Assembly (NCBI RefSeq): GCF_017569925.1 | Contig: NZ_CP050854.1 | Coordinates: 62,001 to 126,000, forward strand | Direction of reading: 5' to 3' | Source: Brenneria izadpanahii | GTDB taxonomy: Bacteria; Pseudomonadota; Gammaproteobacteria; Enterobacterales; Enterobacteriaceae | DNA: 64,000 nucleotides | In this document: piece after piece, positions 56,701-64,000 of the stretch | How the letters are laid out: each line of letters begins with the position of its first letter | Numbering within the stretch: position 1 is the first letter of the stretch | Program-made: the position numbers and the translations under genes | The notes under the pieces: model-generated | What the model was told of the DNA's origin: nothing | Seen by the model: the letters and a program-made list of their open reading frames with translations, nothing else | Database searches by the model: none

Positions 56701-56735
56701 AAACCCGGCCGCGTTTTTCGTCGCCGGGTTTTTTG
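56701..56735 (+). terminator. rho-independent terminator of argG
   Basis: AAACCCGGC pairs with GCCGGGTTT around a CGCGTTTTTCGTC loop, followed by TTTTG. It lies 35 bp after the stop. Confidence 0.85.
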
Positions 56736-56786
56736 ATACGAAAAAGCCATTAAACATGTCGAAAAAAACAGCCGGTATGCCGCCTG

Positions 56787-57326
56787 TCATCGCCATTCAT
56801 CGTCACGGTTGATGCCGTAGTCCACCAGCGTTATCCGACGGCCCTTGATTTCCTCAATCATTGGCGGCCTCTGTTCTTTGCGCATTCCGCAGCGCAGCAT
56901 CACATGCTTTGAGGCGGCGTTATCATCATCGCAGCGGGCGCTGATGCGGCGTAGCCCAAGCTGCCGGAAGCCATAATGAATCATCGCCCGCACCGCTTCG
57001 GTACAGTATCCCTTTCCCCAGTTTTCCGCGCCCAGCCAGTAGCCCAAATGCGGCGTTGCATTTTCGGGCAAGCGTAAACTGACAACGCCAATTAAGGCTG
57101 CCGATGAGCGCAGGGTGATCGCCAGCGTGACGGCCTCACCCGCCTGCATGGCGCGTATCGCCCGGCTGATCCAATCCTCGCTTTGCTGGCGGCTGAAGGG
57201 CGAGGTAAAGCTGGCGGTCCATTGCGCTACGCGGGGATCGCCGCCCAGCAGCCGGACGGCTTCTGCGTCCTCCGGCGCCAGCGGACGCAGTATCAGCCTG
57301 TCTGTGGGTATGGTTGGTATGGTCAT
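56787..57326 (-). CDS. GNAT acetyltransferase (RimJ/RimL type)
   Basis: 179 residues. IPTDRLILRPLAPEDAEAV opens the protein as in RimJ/RimL-like enzymes; the acetyl-CoA loop is GYWLGAENWGKGYCTEAVRA, followed by NAASKHVMLRCGM. Acetylates an amine on a protein or small molecule. Convergent with argG. Substrate unknown. Confidence 0.87.
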   Translation of the reverse strand: MTIPTIPTDRLILRPLAPEDAEAVRLLGGDPRVAQWTASFTSPFSRQQSEDWISRAIRAMQAGEAVTLAITLRSSAALIGVVSLRLPENATPHLGYWLGAENWGKGYCTEAVRAMIHYGFRQLGLRRISARCDDDNAASKHVMLRCGMRKEQRPPMIEEIKGRRITLVDYGINRDDEWR

Positions 57327-57443
57327 AACGATATCGATAGGTTTGTTATGTAACTATCGGATAGCTTGAAACCCACGGAGAGCGTCGTCAATACTTGCCG
57401 TCACGCATTACGTTAGGCGGATAGAGTCGGAGCGCGTTCAACC

Positions 57444-58931
57444 TTACGCCGGCGGCGCATTGGTCACATGTACGCCGGGCTTTCTGCCGCCGTTCCACTT
57501 GCCGCCGATGGCGCGTTCGATCTGCGCGGCAAGCTGCAACAGCAGCCCGTCGTCGCCCTGGCGCGTTTGCGCCTGAATGCCGAACGGCAATCCATTCTCC
57601 TGCGCCGCCAGCGGCAGGGAGATCGCCGGGATGCCGCAAAGATTGGCGAGCGGGGTATAGGCGAAGTTTTCCCACAGGCTGGCAAACCAGTCGGTCACCG
57701 ACGGGTTATCGCTCAGCGTCAGGTATCTCATCGTGCCGATCTTCGGCGTGGGCAGCGCGGTGATCGGCGTCAGAATAATATCCCAGGATTCGAAGAAAGC
57801 GCCGAAGGCGCGCGAGGTGTTGTTGAATACGGTTTGCATCGCCGCGCGCTCGCTGAAGGAGATATCTTTGCCGGCTTCCCAGATCCTGATATTAACCGGT
57901 TCAATCTTATCCGCCGGGGGCCGCTCCAGCCCCAGATTTTTGAGCATTGCGGAAATCGTCTGGGCAAAATTACTGATATAGCAGGTGGTCTGCGCCGCAA
58001 AGGCGGCGCGAAAATCCACCTGCGGCGTCACCCATTCCACATGATGACCCAGATCGGCGAGAAAATTGCCGGCCTTTTCCAGTTCGGCGACGAAATGCGG
58101 CATGGCCCGGTAATCGCCCCATTCATGGGAAAGCGCGATGCGTAGCGGCGCGGGATCGCGCTGAATCAGTTCGCTGTAGCTTTCCGCCGCCGTCCAGTAG
58201 GGCATAAATTCCCCCGGCGCGCCGCCGCGGCAGTGATCTACAAAAGCCGCGGTATCGCGTACCGTGCGGGTATGGCATCCCTGAATCGAGACCAGACCGG
58301 TAAGATCGGAGGCGTAAGGCGCGAGGGAGAACACGCCGCGCGAGGGCTTAAGGCCGATATTGCCGTTGAATCCGGCGGGAATGCGGATGGAGCCGCCGCC
58401 ATCGGTCGCGTGGGACATCGGCACGATGCCGGATGCGACCGAAGCCGCCGTACCGGCGGAGGAGCCGCAGGTGGTGTACTCCGGATCCCAGGGATTCCGC
58501 GTGATATAAACCGCCGGATTCTCCGCCGAGCTGCATACGCCGAATTCCGGCGTGGTGGTGCGGCCGATAAGATTGAGCCCGGCCCGGCGCATTTGGCCGA
58601 CCAGAAAGCTGTCGGCCTGCGAGCGATTGCCGCGCATCAGCAGCGATCCCATCTCCTGTAACCGGCCTTTCAGGGTCGGCCCCAGATCTTTCATCAGAAA
58701 AGGCACGCCGGCGAAGGCGCCTTGCGGGTTCATGCCGTCTTTCAGCGGATCGGCGACCACATCGTCGAATACCTCGACCACCACGCTTAATGCGGGATTG
58801 AGCAGGGCGATGGCCTGCGCCGCCTGCGAGGCCAGTTCCGCGGCGCTCACGTCGCCCTTGCGTATCAGTTCCGCCAGACCTACGGCGTCATAGGCCGACC
58901 ATTCATCCCACTCCATCACTCGTGACTTCAT
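57444..58931 (-). CDS. amidase signature family amidohydrolase
   Basis: 495 residues. The Ser-Ser-Lys triad of the amidase-signature family is visible: Lys in VPFLMKDLGPTL near 81, Ser in YTTCGSSAGTAASVASG near 158, and Ser in HATDGGGSIRIPAGFNGN near 180. Hydrolyses a carboxamide or small cyclic/aryl amide in the cytosol; not GatA, which has partners gatB/C. GGGAG precedes the ATG. It runs in the same direction as a downstream-read Opp/Dpp importer (60820-62648 genes), an arrangement common for amide or peptide-like nutrient use. Confidence 0.88.
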   Translation of the reverse strand: MKSRVMEWDEWSAYDAVGLAELIRKGDVSAAELASQAAQAIALLNPALSVVVEVFDDVVADPLKDGMNPQGAFAGVPFLMKDLGPTLKGRLQEMGSLLMRGNRSQADSFLVGQMRRAGLNLIGRTTTPEFGVCSSAENPAVYITRNPWDPEYTTCGSSAGTAASVASGIVPMSHATDGGGSIRIPAGFNGNIGLKPSRGVFSLAPYASDLTGLVSIQGCHTRTVRDTAAFVDHCRGGAPGEFMPYWTAAESYSELIQRDPAPLRIALSHEWGDYRAMPHFVAELEKAGNFLADLGHHVEWVTPQVDFRAAFAAQTTCYISNFAQTISAMLKNLGLERPPADKIEPVNIRIWEAGKDISFSERAAMQTVFNNTSRAFGAFFESWDIILTPITALPTPKIGTMRYLTLSDNPSVTDWFASLWENFAYTPLANLCGIPAISLPLAAQENGLPFGIQAQTRQGDDGLLLQLAAQIERAIGGKWNGGRKPGVHVTNAPPA

Positions 58932-59098
58932 ATACCGCTCCCGGTTGCAATATTAAGGACAGTGTCCGCTGCCCGAAAAATAAGCGAATTATCAGACTGT
59001 TGATAAAGCCTATTATTACTCGCCCCGCTAGCGGGACTCGCCCTTTGGGCCGCCGCAAGCGGCGTTCAAAAACGCACGCGTTTTTGTAGGGGAAACAC

Positions 59099-59150
59099 GG
59101 GGGGAGGTTCCCGTAGGGACGCCTCACCCCCGTGGTCGCCCCGGGTATCT
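59099..59150. repeat. dispersed GGGGNGAGG palindromic repeat, copy 2
   Basis: GGGGGGAGGTTCCC/GGGACGCCTCACCCCC arms followed by GTGGTCGCCCCGGGTATCT, related to 26441-26493. To its left are further small palindromes (CCGCTAGCGG, GCCGCAAGCGGC, AAAACGCACGCGTTTT), making 59010-59150 a cluster of REP-like hairpins between the amidase and ABC genes. Confidence 0.6.
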
Positions 59151-59182
59151 CGGCTTAGCAGACAGGTTTGTCAGCAAACTCA

Positions 59183-60820
59183 TTATCTCATCGTCGCCAA
59201 ACGCGGCGCGGCGGCCAGCAGCCGGCGCGTGTAGTCGTGTTCGGGCCGGCGGAACAACTCGGCGGTAACGCCCTGTTCGACCACCTGGCCCTGATGCATG
59301 ACGATGACGCGATCGCAAAGCTGGGCGGCGACGCGCAAATCGTGGGTGATGAACAGCAGCCCCAGCCCCAGATCGCGCTGCAATTCGCGCAGCAGATCGA
59401 GGATTTGCGCCTGAACCGACACATCCAGCGCGGAAACCGCTTCATCCGCCACCAGCACCTGGGGATCGCAGGCGATGGCGCGGGCGATGGCCAGGCGCTG
59501 CCGCTGCCCGCCGGAAAACTGATGCGGATAGCGTTCGAGCGATGCGCGCGGCAGATTGATGCGATCCATTAACGCTTCCGCGGTTTGGCGCGCCTGCTGC
59601 CGGCTCTGACCAAAATTCATCGCTCCCTCCATGATCGACGATCCGATGGTGCGGCGCGGATTCAGCGATCGGTTGGGATCCTGAAACACCACCTGAACCC
59701 GCGATCGCAACGCTCTCACCTGCGATTCGGGCAAGGTTTGCACCTCCCGGTCGCCCCAGATGATCTTGCCGGAACTGGGCTCGATCATGCGGATCATGCA
59801 GCGCGCAAAGGTGGATTTTCCCGAACCCGATTCACCCACGACGCCGACGGTTTCACCGCGATGAACCGCGACGCTGGCCTGGCGCAAGGCGTCAAAACGT
59901 TTGCTACGCCCCAGCCAGTCGCGGCTGACATAAGTTTTGCTGACCGCCTGCCCCAGCAGCAGCGGCGGCAGCCGTTCGCCGGCGGGCCGGCGGGGAGGCG
60001 GCGGCGTAATATCCGGCACCGCCGCCAGCAGCGAGCGGGTATAGTCGGTGGCGGGGCGTTGCAGCACCTGTTCGCAGGAGCCCTGTTCAACCATCTCCCC
60101 GCGGTACATCACCAGAATGTGGTCGGCGATTTCCGATACCACGCCCATGTCATGGGTAATAAAGAGCACCGCGCTGCCTTGTTCCGCCTGGAGTTCGCGG
60201 ATCAGCTTGAGAATTTCCGCCTGGGTGGTGACGTCCAGCGCGGTGGTCGGCTCATCGCAAATCAGCAGCCGCGGCTTGAGAACCAGCGCCATCGCGATAA
60301 CGATGCGCTGGCGTTGGCCGCCCGATAGCTGATGCGGGTAGCTTTTGTAGATACGCGCGGGATCGGGCAGGCGAACCCGCTCAAACATCGCCAATATTCT
60401 GGCTTTGCGTTCGGCGGCCGGCCAGCGGGTATGCGCGCGCAGCAGCTCGTCCACCTGTTCGCCGCAGCTGTGAACCGGATTGAGCGCGGTCATCGGCTCC
60501 TGAAAAACCATCCCCATACAGGTAGCGCGCATCTGGCGCAGCTGCCGGTGGCTGACGTAGCGGCCGGAATCCATAAGCGTATTGCCCGCCAGCCTGATGT
60601 CGCCGCTGTCAATGCGCAGCTCTTTGGCGATTAATCCCATAATCGCGGTGGCCAACACCGATTTTCCCGAACCGGATTCGCCGACCACGCACAGCGTTTG
60701 CCCCGCCGCGATTTCCAGATCGAGATGTTGAATGGCGTAAGGACGGTCGGCGTCCGTCGGCAGAGCGACCTGTAGAGCGGAAACTTGCAATACCGGATCG
60801 TTATTCCTGAGTGTGTTCAT
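59183..60820 (-). CDS. ABC importer ATP-binding protein, fused DppD-DppF type
   Basis: 545 residues with two complete ATPase domains. Domain 1: Walker A GESGSGKSVLATA near 48, signature LSGGQRQRIVIAMAL, Walker B LLICDEPTTALD. Domain 2: Walker A GESGSGKSTFARCM near 320, FSGGQRQRLAIARAIA, VLVADEAVSALDVS (Asp-Glu intact). Such fused ATPases, like GsiA, power peptide/nickel/glutathione-family importers. Eleven bases after the DppC-type permease. AGGGAATC precedes the ATG. Confidence 0.93.
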   Translation of the reverse strand: MNTLRNNDPVLQVSALQVALPTDADRPYAIQHLDLEIAAGQTLCVVGESGSGKSVLATAIMGLIAKELRIDSGDIRLAGNTLMDSGRYVSHRQLRQMRATCMGMVFQEPMTALNPVHSCGEQVDELLRAHTRWPAAERKARILAMFERVRLPDPARIYKSYPHQLSGGQRQRIVIAMALVLKPRLLICDEPTTALDVTTQAEILKLIRELQAEQGSAVLFITHDMGVVSEIADHILVMYRGEMVEQGSCEQVLQRPATDYTRSLLAAVPDITPPPPRRPAGERLPPLLLGQAVSKTYVSRDWLGRSKRFDALRQASVAVHRGETVGVVGESGSGKSTFARCMIRMIEPSSGKIIWGDREVQTLPESQVRALRSRVQVVFQDPNRSLNPRRTIGSSIMEGAMNFGQSRQQARQTAEALMDRINLPRASLERYPHQFSGGQRQRLAIARAIACDPQVLVADEAVSALDVSVQAQILDLLRELQRDLGLGLLFITHDLRVAAQLCDRVIVMHQGQVVEQGVTAELFRRPEHDYTRRLLAAAPRLATMR

Positions 60821-60831
60821 CGGATTCCCTC

Positions 60832-61707
60832 CTAAAGCCGTTTTGAAAATTTGGGATCGAGAACATCGCGCAGGCCATCGCCGAGCAGGTTGATGGCCAG
60901 CACCGAGGGAACCAGAAACAGCGCGGGGAACAGCACATCCCCCGGGCTTTGCGAGAACATCACGCGTCCTTCGGCCATGATGTTGCCCCAGGTGGGGATA
61001 TCGGAGGGCAGGCCCAGACCCAGAAAGCTGAGAATGGCTTCGGTCAGCACCGCCGAGGCCGCCACAAAGGTGCCTTGCACAATCAGCGGCGCCATGGCGT
61101 TAGGCAGGATATCGCGCCACAGAATCATGATATTGCTGGTCGCCAGCGCGCGCGCCGCCTCGACAAACGCCTCCTGGCGCAAACTAAGCACCAGCGAACG
61201 CACCAGCCGCGTCACCCTAGGCACTTCGGGCACCGCGATGGCGATAATCACCGTGGTCAGATTGCCGCCGAACATCGCCACCAGCGTAATGGCCACCAGC
61301 ACTGAGGGGATCGCCATCAGGCCGTCCATAATGCGCATCAGCAGCATATCCAGCGCGCGGAAGTAGCCCGCCAGCATACCCAGCAGACAGCCGGCTAAAA
61401 CAGCGGCCAGCGCGGTCAGCAGGCCGACGGTCAGAGAAATGCGCGTGCCGTAGAGTACGCGGCTCCAGATATCGCGCCCCAGACTGTCGCTGCCCATCCA
61501 AAAGGTATGCGGGATTTGCGTACCGTCCAGCAGCGTGACCTGCCCGCTGGTGCCGGCGCCGACGGAGATAAAATTCATGTCCATCACGCTGGGATCGAAC
61601 GTGCCGAGCCACGGCGCGCCGATCCCCATCAGGGCCAGCGCCGTTAAGGTCAGCACGCCGATTTTTACTGAAGTATTACGCCAGAGTCGTTTCGCTGTAT
61701 TCATCAT
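60832..61707 (-). CDS. ABC importer permease, DppC type
   Basis: 291 residues, about six membrane helices, with the N-terminal DppC cytoplasmic segment and the permease loop EAARALATSNIMILWRDILP. AGPWLGTF-type opening (GAPWLGTFDPSVMDMNF). Starts in an ATGA overlap with the DppB-type gene. Confidence 0.92.
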   Translation of the reverse strand: MMNTAKRLWRNTSVKIGVLTLTALALMGIGAPWLGTFDPSVMDMNFISVGAGTSGQVTLLDGTQIPHTFWMGSDSLGRDIWSRVLYGTRISLTVGLLTALAAVLAGCLLGMLAGYFRALDMLLMRIMDGLMAIPSVLVAITLVAMFGGNLTTVIIAIAVPEVPRVTRLVRSLVLSLRQEAFVEAARALATSNIMILWRDILPNAMAPLIVQGTFVAASAVLTEAILSFLGLGLPSDIPTWGNIMAEGRVMFSQSPGDVLFPALFLVPSVLAINLLGDGLRDVLDPKFSKRL

Positions 61708-62648
61708 TCATCCCGGATGCGCGGATCCAGCAACAAATAGCTCAGATCTATCAAAAAATTCAGCAGGATATAGGTCACGGCGAAGAACAGGACCACGCCC
61801 TGCAATACCGGAAAATCCCGGTTGAGCACGGCGTCCACCGTAAGCTGCCCCAGGCCGGGAATGGCAAAGACCGTCTCCGTCACCACCACGCCGCCAAGCA
61901 GCAGGGCGGCGCTGACGCCGATCACCGTCGCCACCGGCACCGCGGCCACCCTGAGCGCGTGATGCCGGAGCACCTGTAGTTCGGTGATGCCTTTGGCGCG
62001 CGCGGTGCGAATAAAGTCTTCGGTCAACGCTTCGCTGACCGCGGCGCGCGTGACGCGGGCGAGCAGCGCCACATAGGTCACCGACAGCGTGAGGCAGGGG
62101 AGAATCAGGTTGTTCAACCAGGGGAGAAAGCCCTTTGACAGCGGGTTATAGCCCTGCACCGGCAGCCATTGCAGCTTGAGCGCCAACACATAGATCAGCA
62201 GGTAGCCGATGACGAACACCGGTATGGAGAAGCCCACTACGGAGCATGACATCACGCAGCGATCCAGCCAGCCGCCCATGCGCCAGGCCGCCAGCGCCCC
62301 CAGCGGCAGGGCGATCAATACGGTAAACAGCAGCGTGCCGAACGTCAGCGACAGCGTGGGTTCCATCCGCTGCATCAGCAGCGTGGTCACCGGCTGATTC
62401 ATGAAAAAGGAGTAACCGAAATCGCCATGCAGCACCCCTTGCGCCCAGATGGCGAACTGTTTCCACAGCGGCAGGGTCAGGCCCAGCTGTTCGCGGATGC
62501 GGTCGATATCCTCATTGGTCGCGCTGTTGCCGCCGATAACCGCCGCCGGATCGCCGGGAATCAGCCGGACTATCATAAAAATGGCGATCGCCACCACCAG
62601 CAAAACAGGCAGCGTCGCCAGCAGGCGCTTGCCGGTAAATGTCAACAT
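61704..62648 (-). CDS. ABC importer permease, DppB type
   Basis: 314 residues, six membrane helices. The DppB start (FMIVRLIPGDPAAVIGGNSA) and EAA loop (FIRTARAKGITELQVLRHHA) are clear. GAGGAG precedes the ATG, 57 bp after the binding-protein gene. Confidence 0.92.
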   Translation of the reverse strand: MLTFTGKRLLATLPVLLVVAIAIFMIVRLIPGDPAAVIGGNSATNEDIDRIREQLGLTLPLWKQFAIWAQGVLHGDFGYSFFMNQPVTTLLMQRMEPTLSLTFGTLLFTVLIALPLGALAAWRMGGWLDRCVMSCSVVGFSIPVFVIGYLLIYVLALKLQWLPVQGYNPLSKGFLPWLNNLILPCLTLSVTYVALLARVTRAAVSEALTEDFIRTARAKGITELQVLRHHALRVAAVPVATVIGVSAALLLGGVVVTETVFAIPGLGQLTVDAVLNRDFPVLQGVVLFFAVTYILLNFLIDLSYLLLDPRIRDE

Positions 62649-62705
62649 GCTCGCTCCTCATTCCTGGTTGCAACTGGCCGATTGGCGCCCGCGCGCCCGT
62701 CGGAT

Positions 62706-64000
62706 TCACTGTTTGCGAATATTCCAGTACACCTGCGCCCCTGAAGACACCAGGCCGGTTACGTTGGAACGGACGGCGGCCCGCAGCTCATACTGGCCCA
62801 GCGGCACATGGGTGACGGTTTCAAAGGCGCGCAGTTGAATCTGGGTAGCGATTTTTTTCTTCTCATTTTCGTCGATGGCGCGGGCGAAGCGGGCCTTCAT
62901 CGCTTCCAGCTCTGGATCGTCCTGCCAGCCGAACCAGCCCTTTTCCCCACGGGCGTTCATCATCGCCATGGTGAGCGGGTTGAGCACGTCTTCCGCCGCC
63001 CAGGCGGTCATAAAGGCGTTCCAGCCGCCGGCCGAGGGCGCGTCTTTTTTGGCTCGCCTGGCCACCAGGGTCTGCCAGTCCATATTCTGCAAATCGACCT
63101 TGAAACCGGCTTGTTCAAGCTGCTGTTTGGCGACCAGCGGCAGCTTGGCGATGGTCGGGGAGTCGGTGGGGCGCATCAGGACAATCGGCTGGCCTTTGTA
63201 GCCCGCCTGTTGCAGCAGCGCCTTGGCTTTTTGCGGATCGGCTACGCCGGTAAACTCGCCGGTCTCGTCCGAAGCGAAAGATGTGCCGCAGGGATACATG
63301 CTTTTGCAGAATTTTTGCAGTTCCGGCACGCCGATTTGCACGCGCAGCATTTGCTGTTCGCCCAGCGCCAGCATGGCGGCGCGGCGGATACGCACATCGT
63401 TGAACGGCGGTTGCAGGAAATTAAAGCGGATGATTTGCAACATCCCTATCGGCTGCGCCTTAACCAGATTGATATTGGGCGTTTTGCCCAGCGCCGGGAT
63501 CTGTTCAAACGCCGGCTGTTCCAGGATATCGGCTTCGCCGTTGACCAGCGCGTTAAACTGCGTTTGCGGATCGCGGATGATGAGCCACTCTACGCGGTCG
63601 ATATAAACTTTTTTCCCGCCTGCGGTGCCGGAAGGCGGCTCATCGCGCGGAACGTAGTAAGGGTTTTTAACGTAGACCACCCGCTCGCCGGATTTATATT
63701 CGTCGCTCTTGAACATATAAGGGCCGGAACCGACGGTGCTGCGGATCTGAACGTCGCCGGAGGTCTGCGCAACCGCTTTCGGCATAATAAACGGCACGTT
63801 GGACGAGGGTTTGCCCAGCGCCTCCAGCATCATGCCGAAGGGCTCTTTCAGGGTGATGGTAAAGGTTTTCGCATCCACCGCCTGATAATGGTCGATGAAC
63901 GACGCCAGCGCGCTGCCGAAGCTGTCGCGCGTTGACCAGCGTTGCAGCGAAGGGATCACGTCGTCGCTGGTCACCGGGGCGCCGTCGCTGAATTTCAGCC
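62706..64000 (-). CDS. ABC importer substrate-binding protein (family 5), partial
   Basis: The last 431 or so codons are in the window; the N-terminus and signal peptide lie beyond base 64000. Family-5 (DppA/OppA/GsiB-like) features: KFSDGAPVTSDDVIPSLQRW at the edge, RSTVGSGPYMFKSDEYKSGE, VEWLIIRDPQTQFNALVNGE, VRIRRAAMLALGEQQML. Delivers a peptide or related ligand to the permeases downstream. Two cysteines (FCKSMYPCGTS) may form a disulfide. Ligand not deducible; the nearby amidase suggests an amide-containing nutrient. Confidence 0.88.
   Translation of the reverse strand, partial: LKFSDGAPVTSDDVIPSLQRWSTRDSFGSALASFIDHYQAVDAKTFTITLKEPFGMMLEALGKPSSNVPFIMPKAVAQTSGDVQIRSTVGSGPYMFKSDEYKSGERVVYVKNPYYVPRDEPPSGTAGGKKVYIDRVEWLIIRDPQTQFNALVNGEADILEQPAFEQIPALGKTPNINLVKAQPIGMLQIIRFNFLQPPFNDVRIRRAAMLALGEQQMLRVQIGVPELQKFCKSMYPCGTSFASDETGEFTGVADPQKAKALLQQAGYKGQPIVLMRPTDSPTIAKLPLVAKQQLEQAGFKVDLQNMDWQTLVARRAKKDAPSAGGWNAFMTAWAAEDVLNPLTMAMMNARGEKGWFGWQDDPELEAMKARFARAIDENEKKKIATQIQLRAFETVTHVPLGQYELRAAVRSNVTGLVSSGAQVYWNIRKQ

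Noticed and set aside
62808..63935. 375-codon plus-strand frame opposite the binding-protein gene
   Set aside because: Antisense of a well-supported family-5 binding protein.

Overview
The window comes from a member of the order Enterobacterales. A large share of its genes have close E. coli counterparts: avtA, ghrB, yegU, yiaC, tag, glyQS, yiaF, mtlADR, yibL, sodA, fdhD, aldB, wecH and argG. Most of these lie near 80-81 min in E. coli, here reshuffled and interrupted by accessory genes. A GH105 unsaturated-uronyl hydrolase, a hexuronate-type transporter and the overall gene style suggest a plant-associated Pectobacteriaceae (Brenneria/Dickeya/Pectobacterium-like). That placement is an inference, not a database result. 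No rRNA, tRNA, CRISPR array or complete insertion sequence was seen.

Layout. 1-9464: the end of an ABC-transporter binding protein, a TetR/SnoaL pair, and a reductive pyrimidine-degradation locus made of a RutR-like regulator, preT, preA, hydA and an N-carbamoyl-amino-acid hydrolase. A near-perfect RutR-type operator lies upstream of preT, and a decayed hipA tail sits between regulator and operon. 9580-15383: the most unusual region, an apparent five-gene operon (argG paralogue, formyltransferase, argH paralogue, B3/4 tRNA-editing-type protein, LysE/ArgO-type exporter) divergent from an ArgP-like LysR regulator. It reads as a pathway that makes, exports and protects against an arginine-like amidine amino acid. 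15444-20650: avtA, a secreted DUF4432 protein, a LacI regulator, a TetR regulator and a truncated alcohol dehydrogenase. 20669-26102: a catabolic locus with an MFS uronide transporter, a large uncharacterised protein and a GH105 hydrolase.

26550-30959: ghrB, yegU, yiaC, tag and a TSUP permease. 31249-33660: a putative pore-type toxin followed by a tandem array of immunity genes and toxin remnants. 33794-44449: glyQS, an iron alcohol dehydrogenase, the yiaF lipoprotein gene, and mtlADR-yibL with three CRP-like sites before mtlA. 44706-47630: a chemoreceptor and a small island of decayed genes with a DUF1493 gene. 47864-55000: sodA, fdhD, aldB, wecH, a GlxA-type regulator with an isochorismatase-like hydrolase, and a DJ-1-like protein. 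55140-56740: the housekeeping argG with a textbook double ARG box. 56787-64000: a GNAT acetyltransferase, an amidase and an Opp/Dpp-type ABC importer whose binding protein runs off the right edge.

Several dispersed palindromic repeats lie between genes, one of them exactly at the break of a truncated gene. The window contains two complete argG-type genes of different length and control. The one with ARG boxes is the arginine-biosynthesis gene; the other is embedded in the predicted specialised-metabolite operon.
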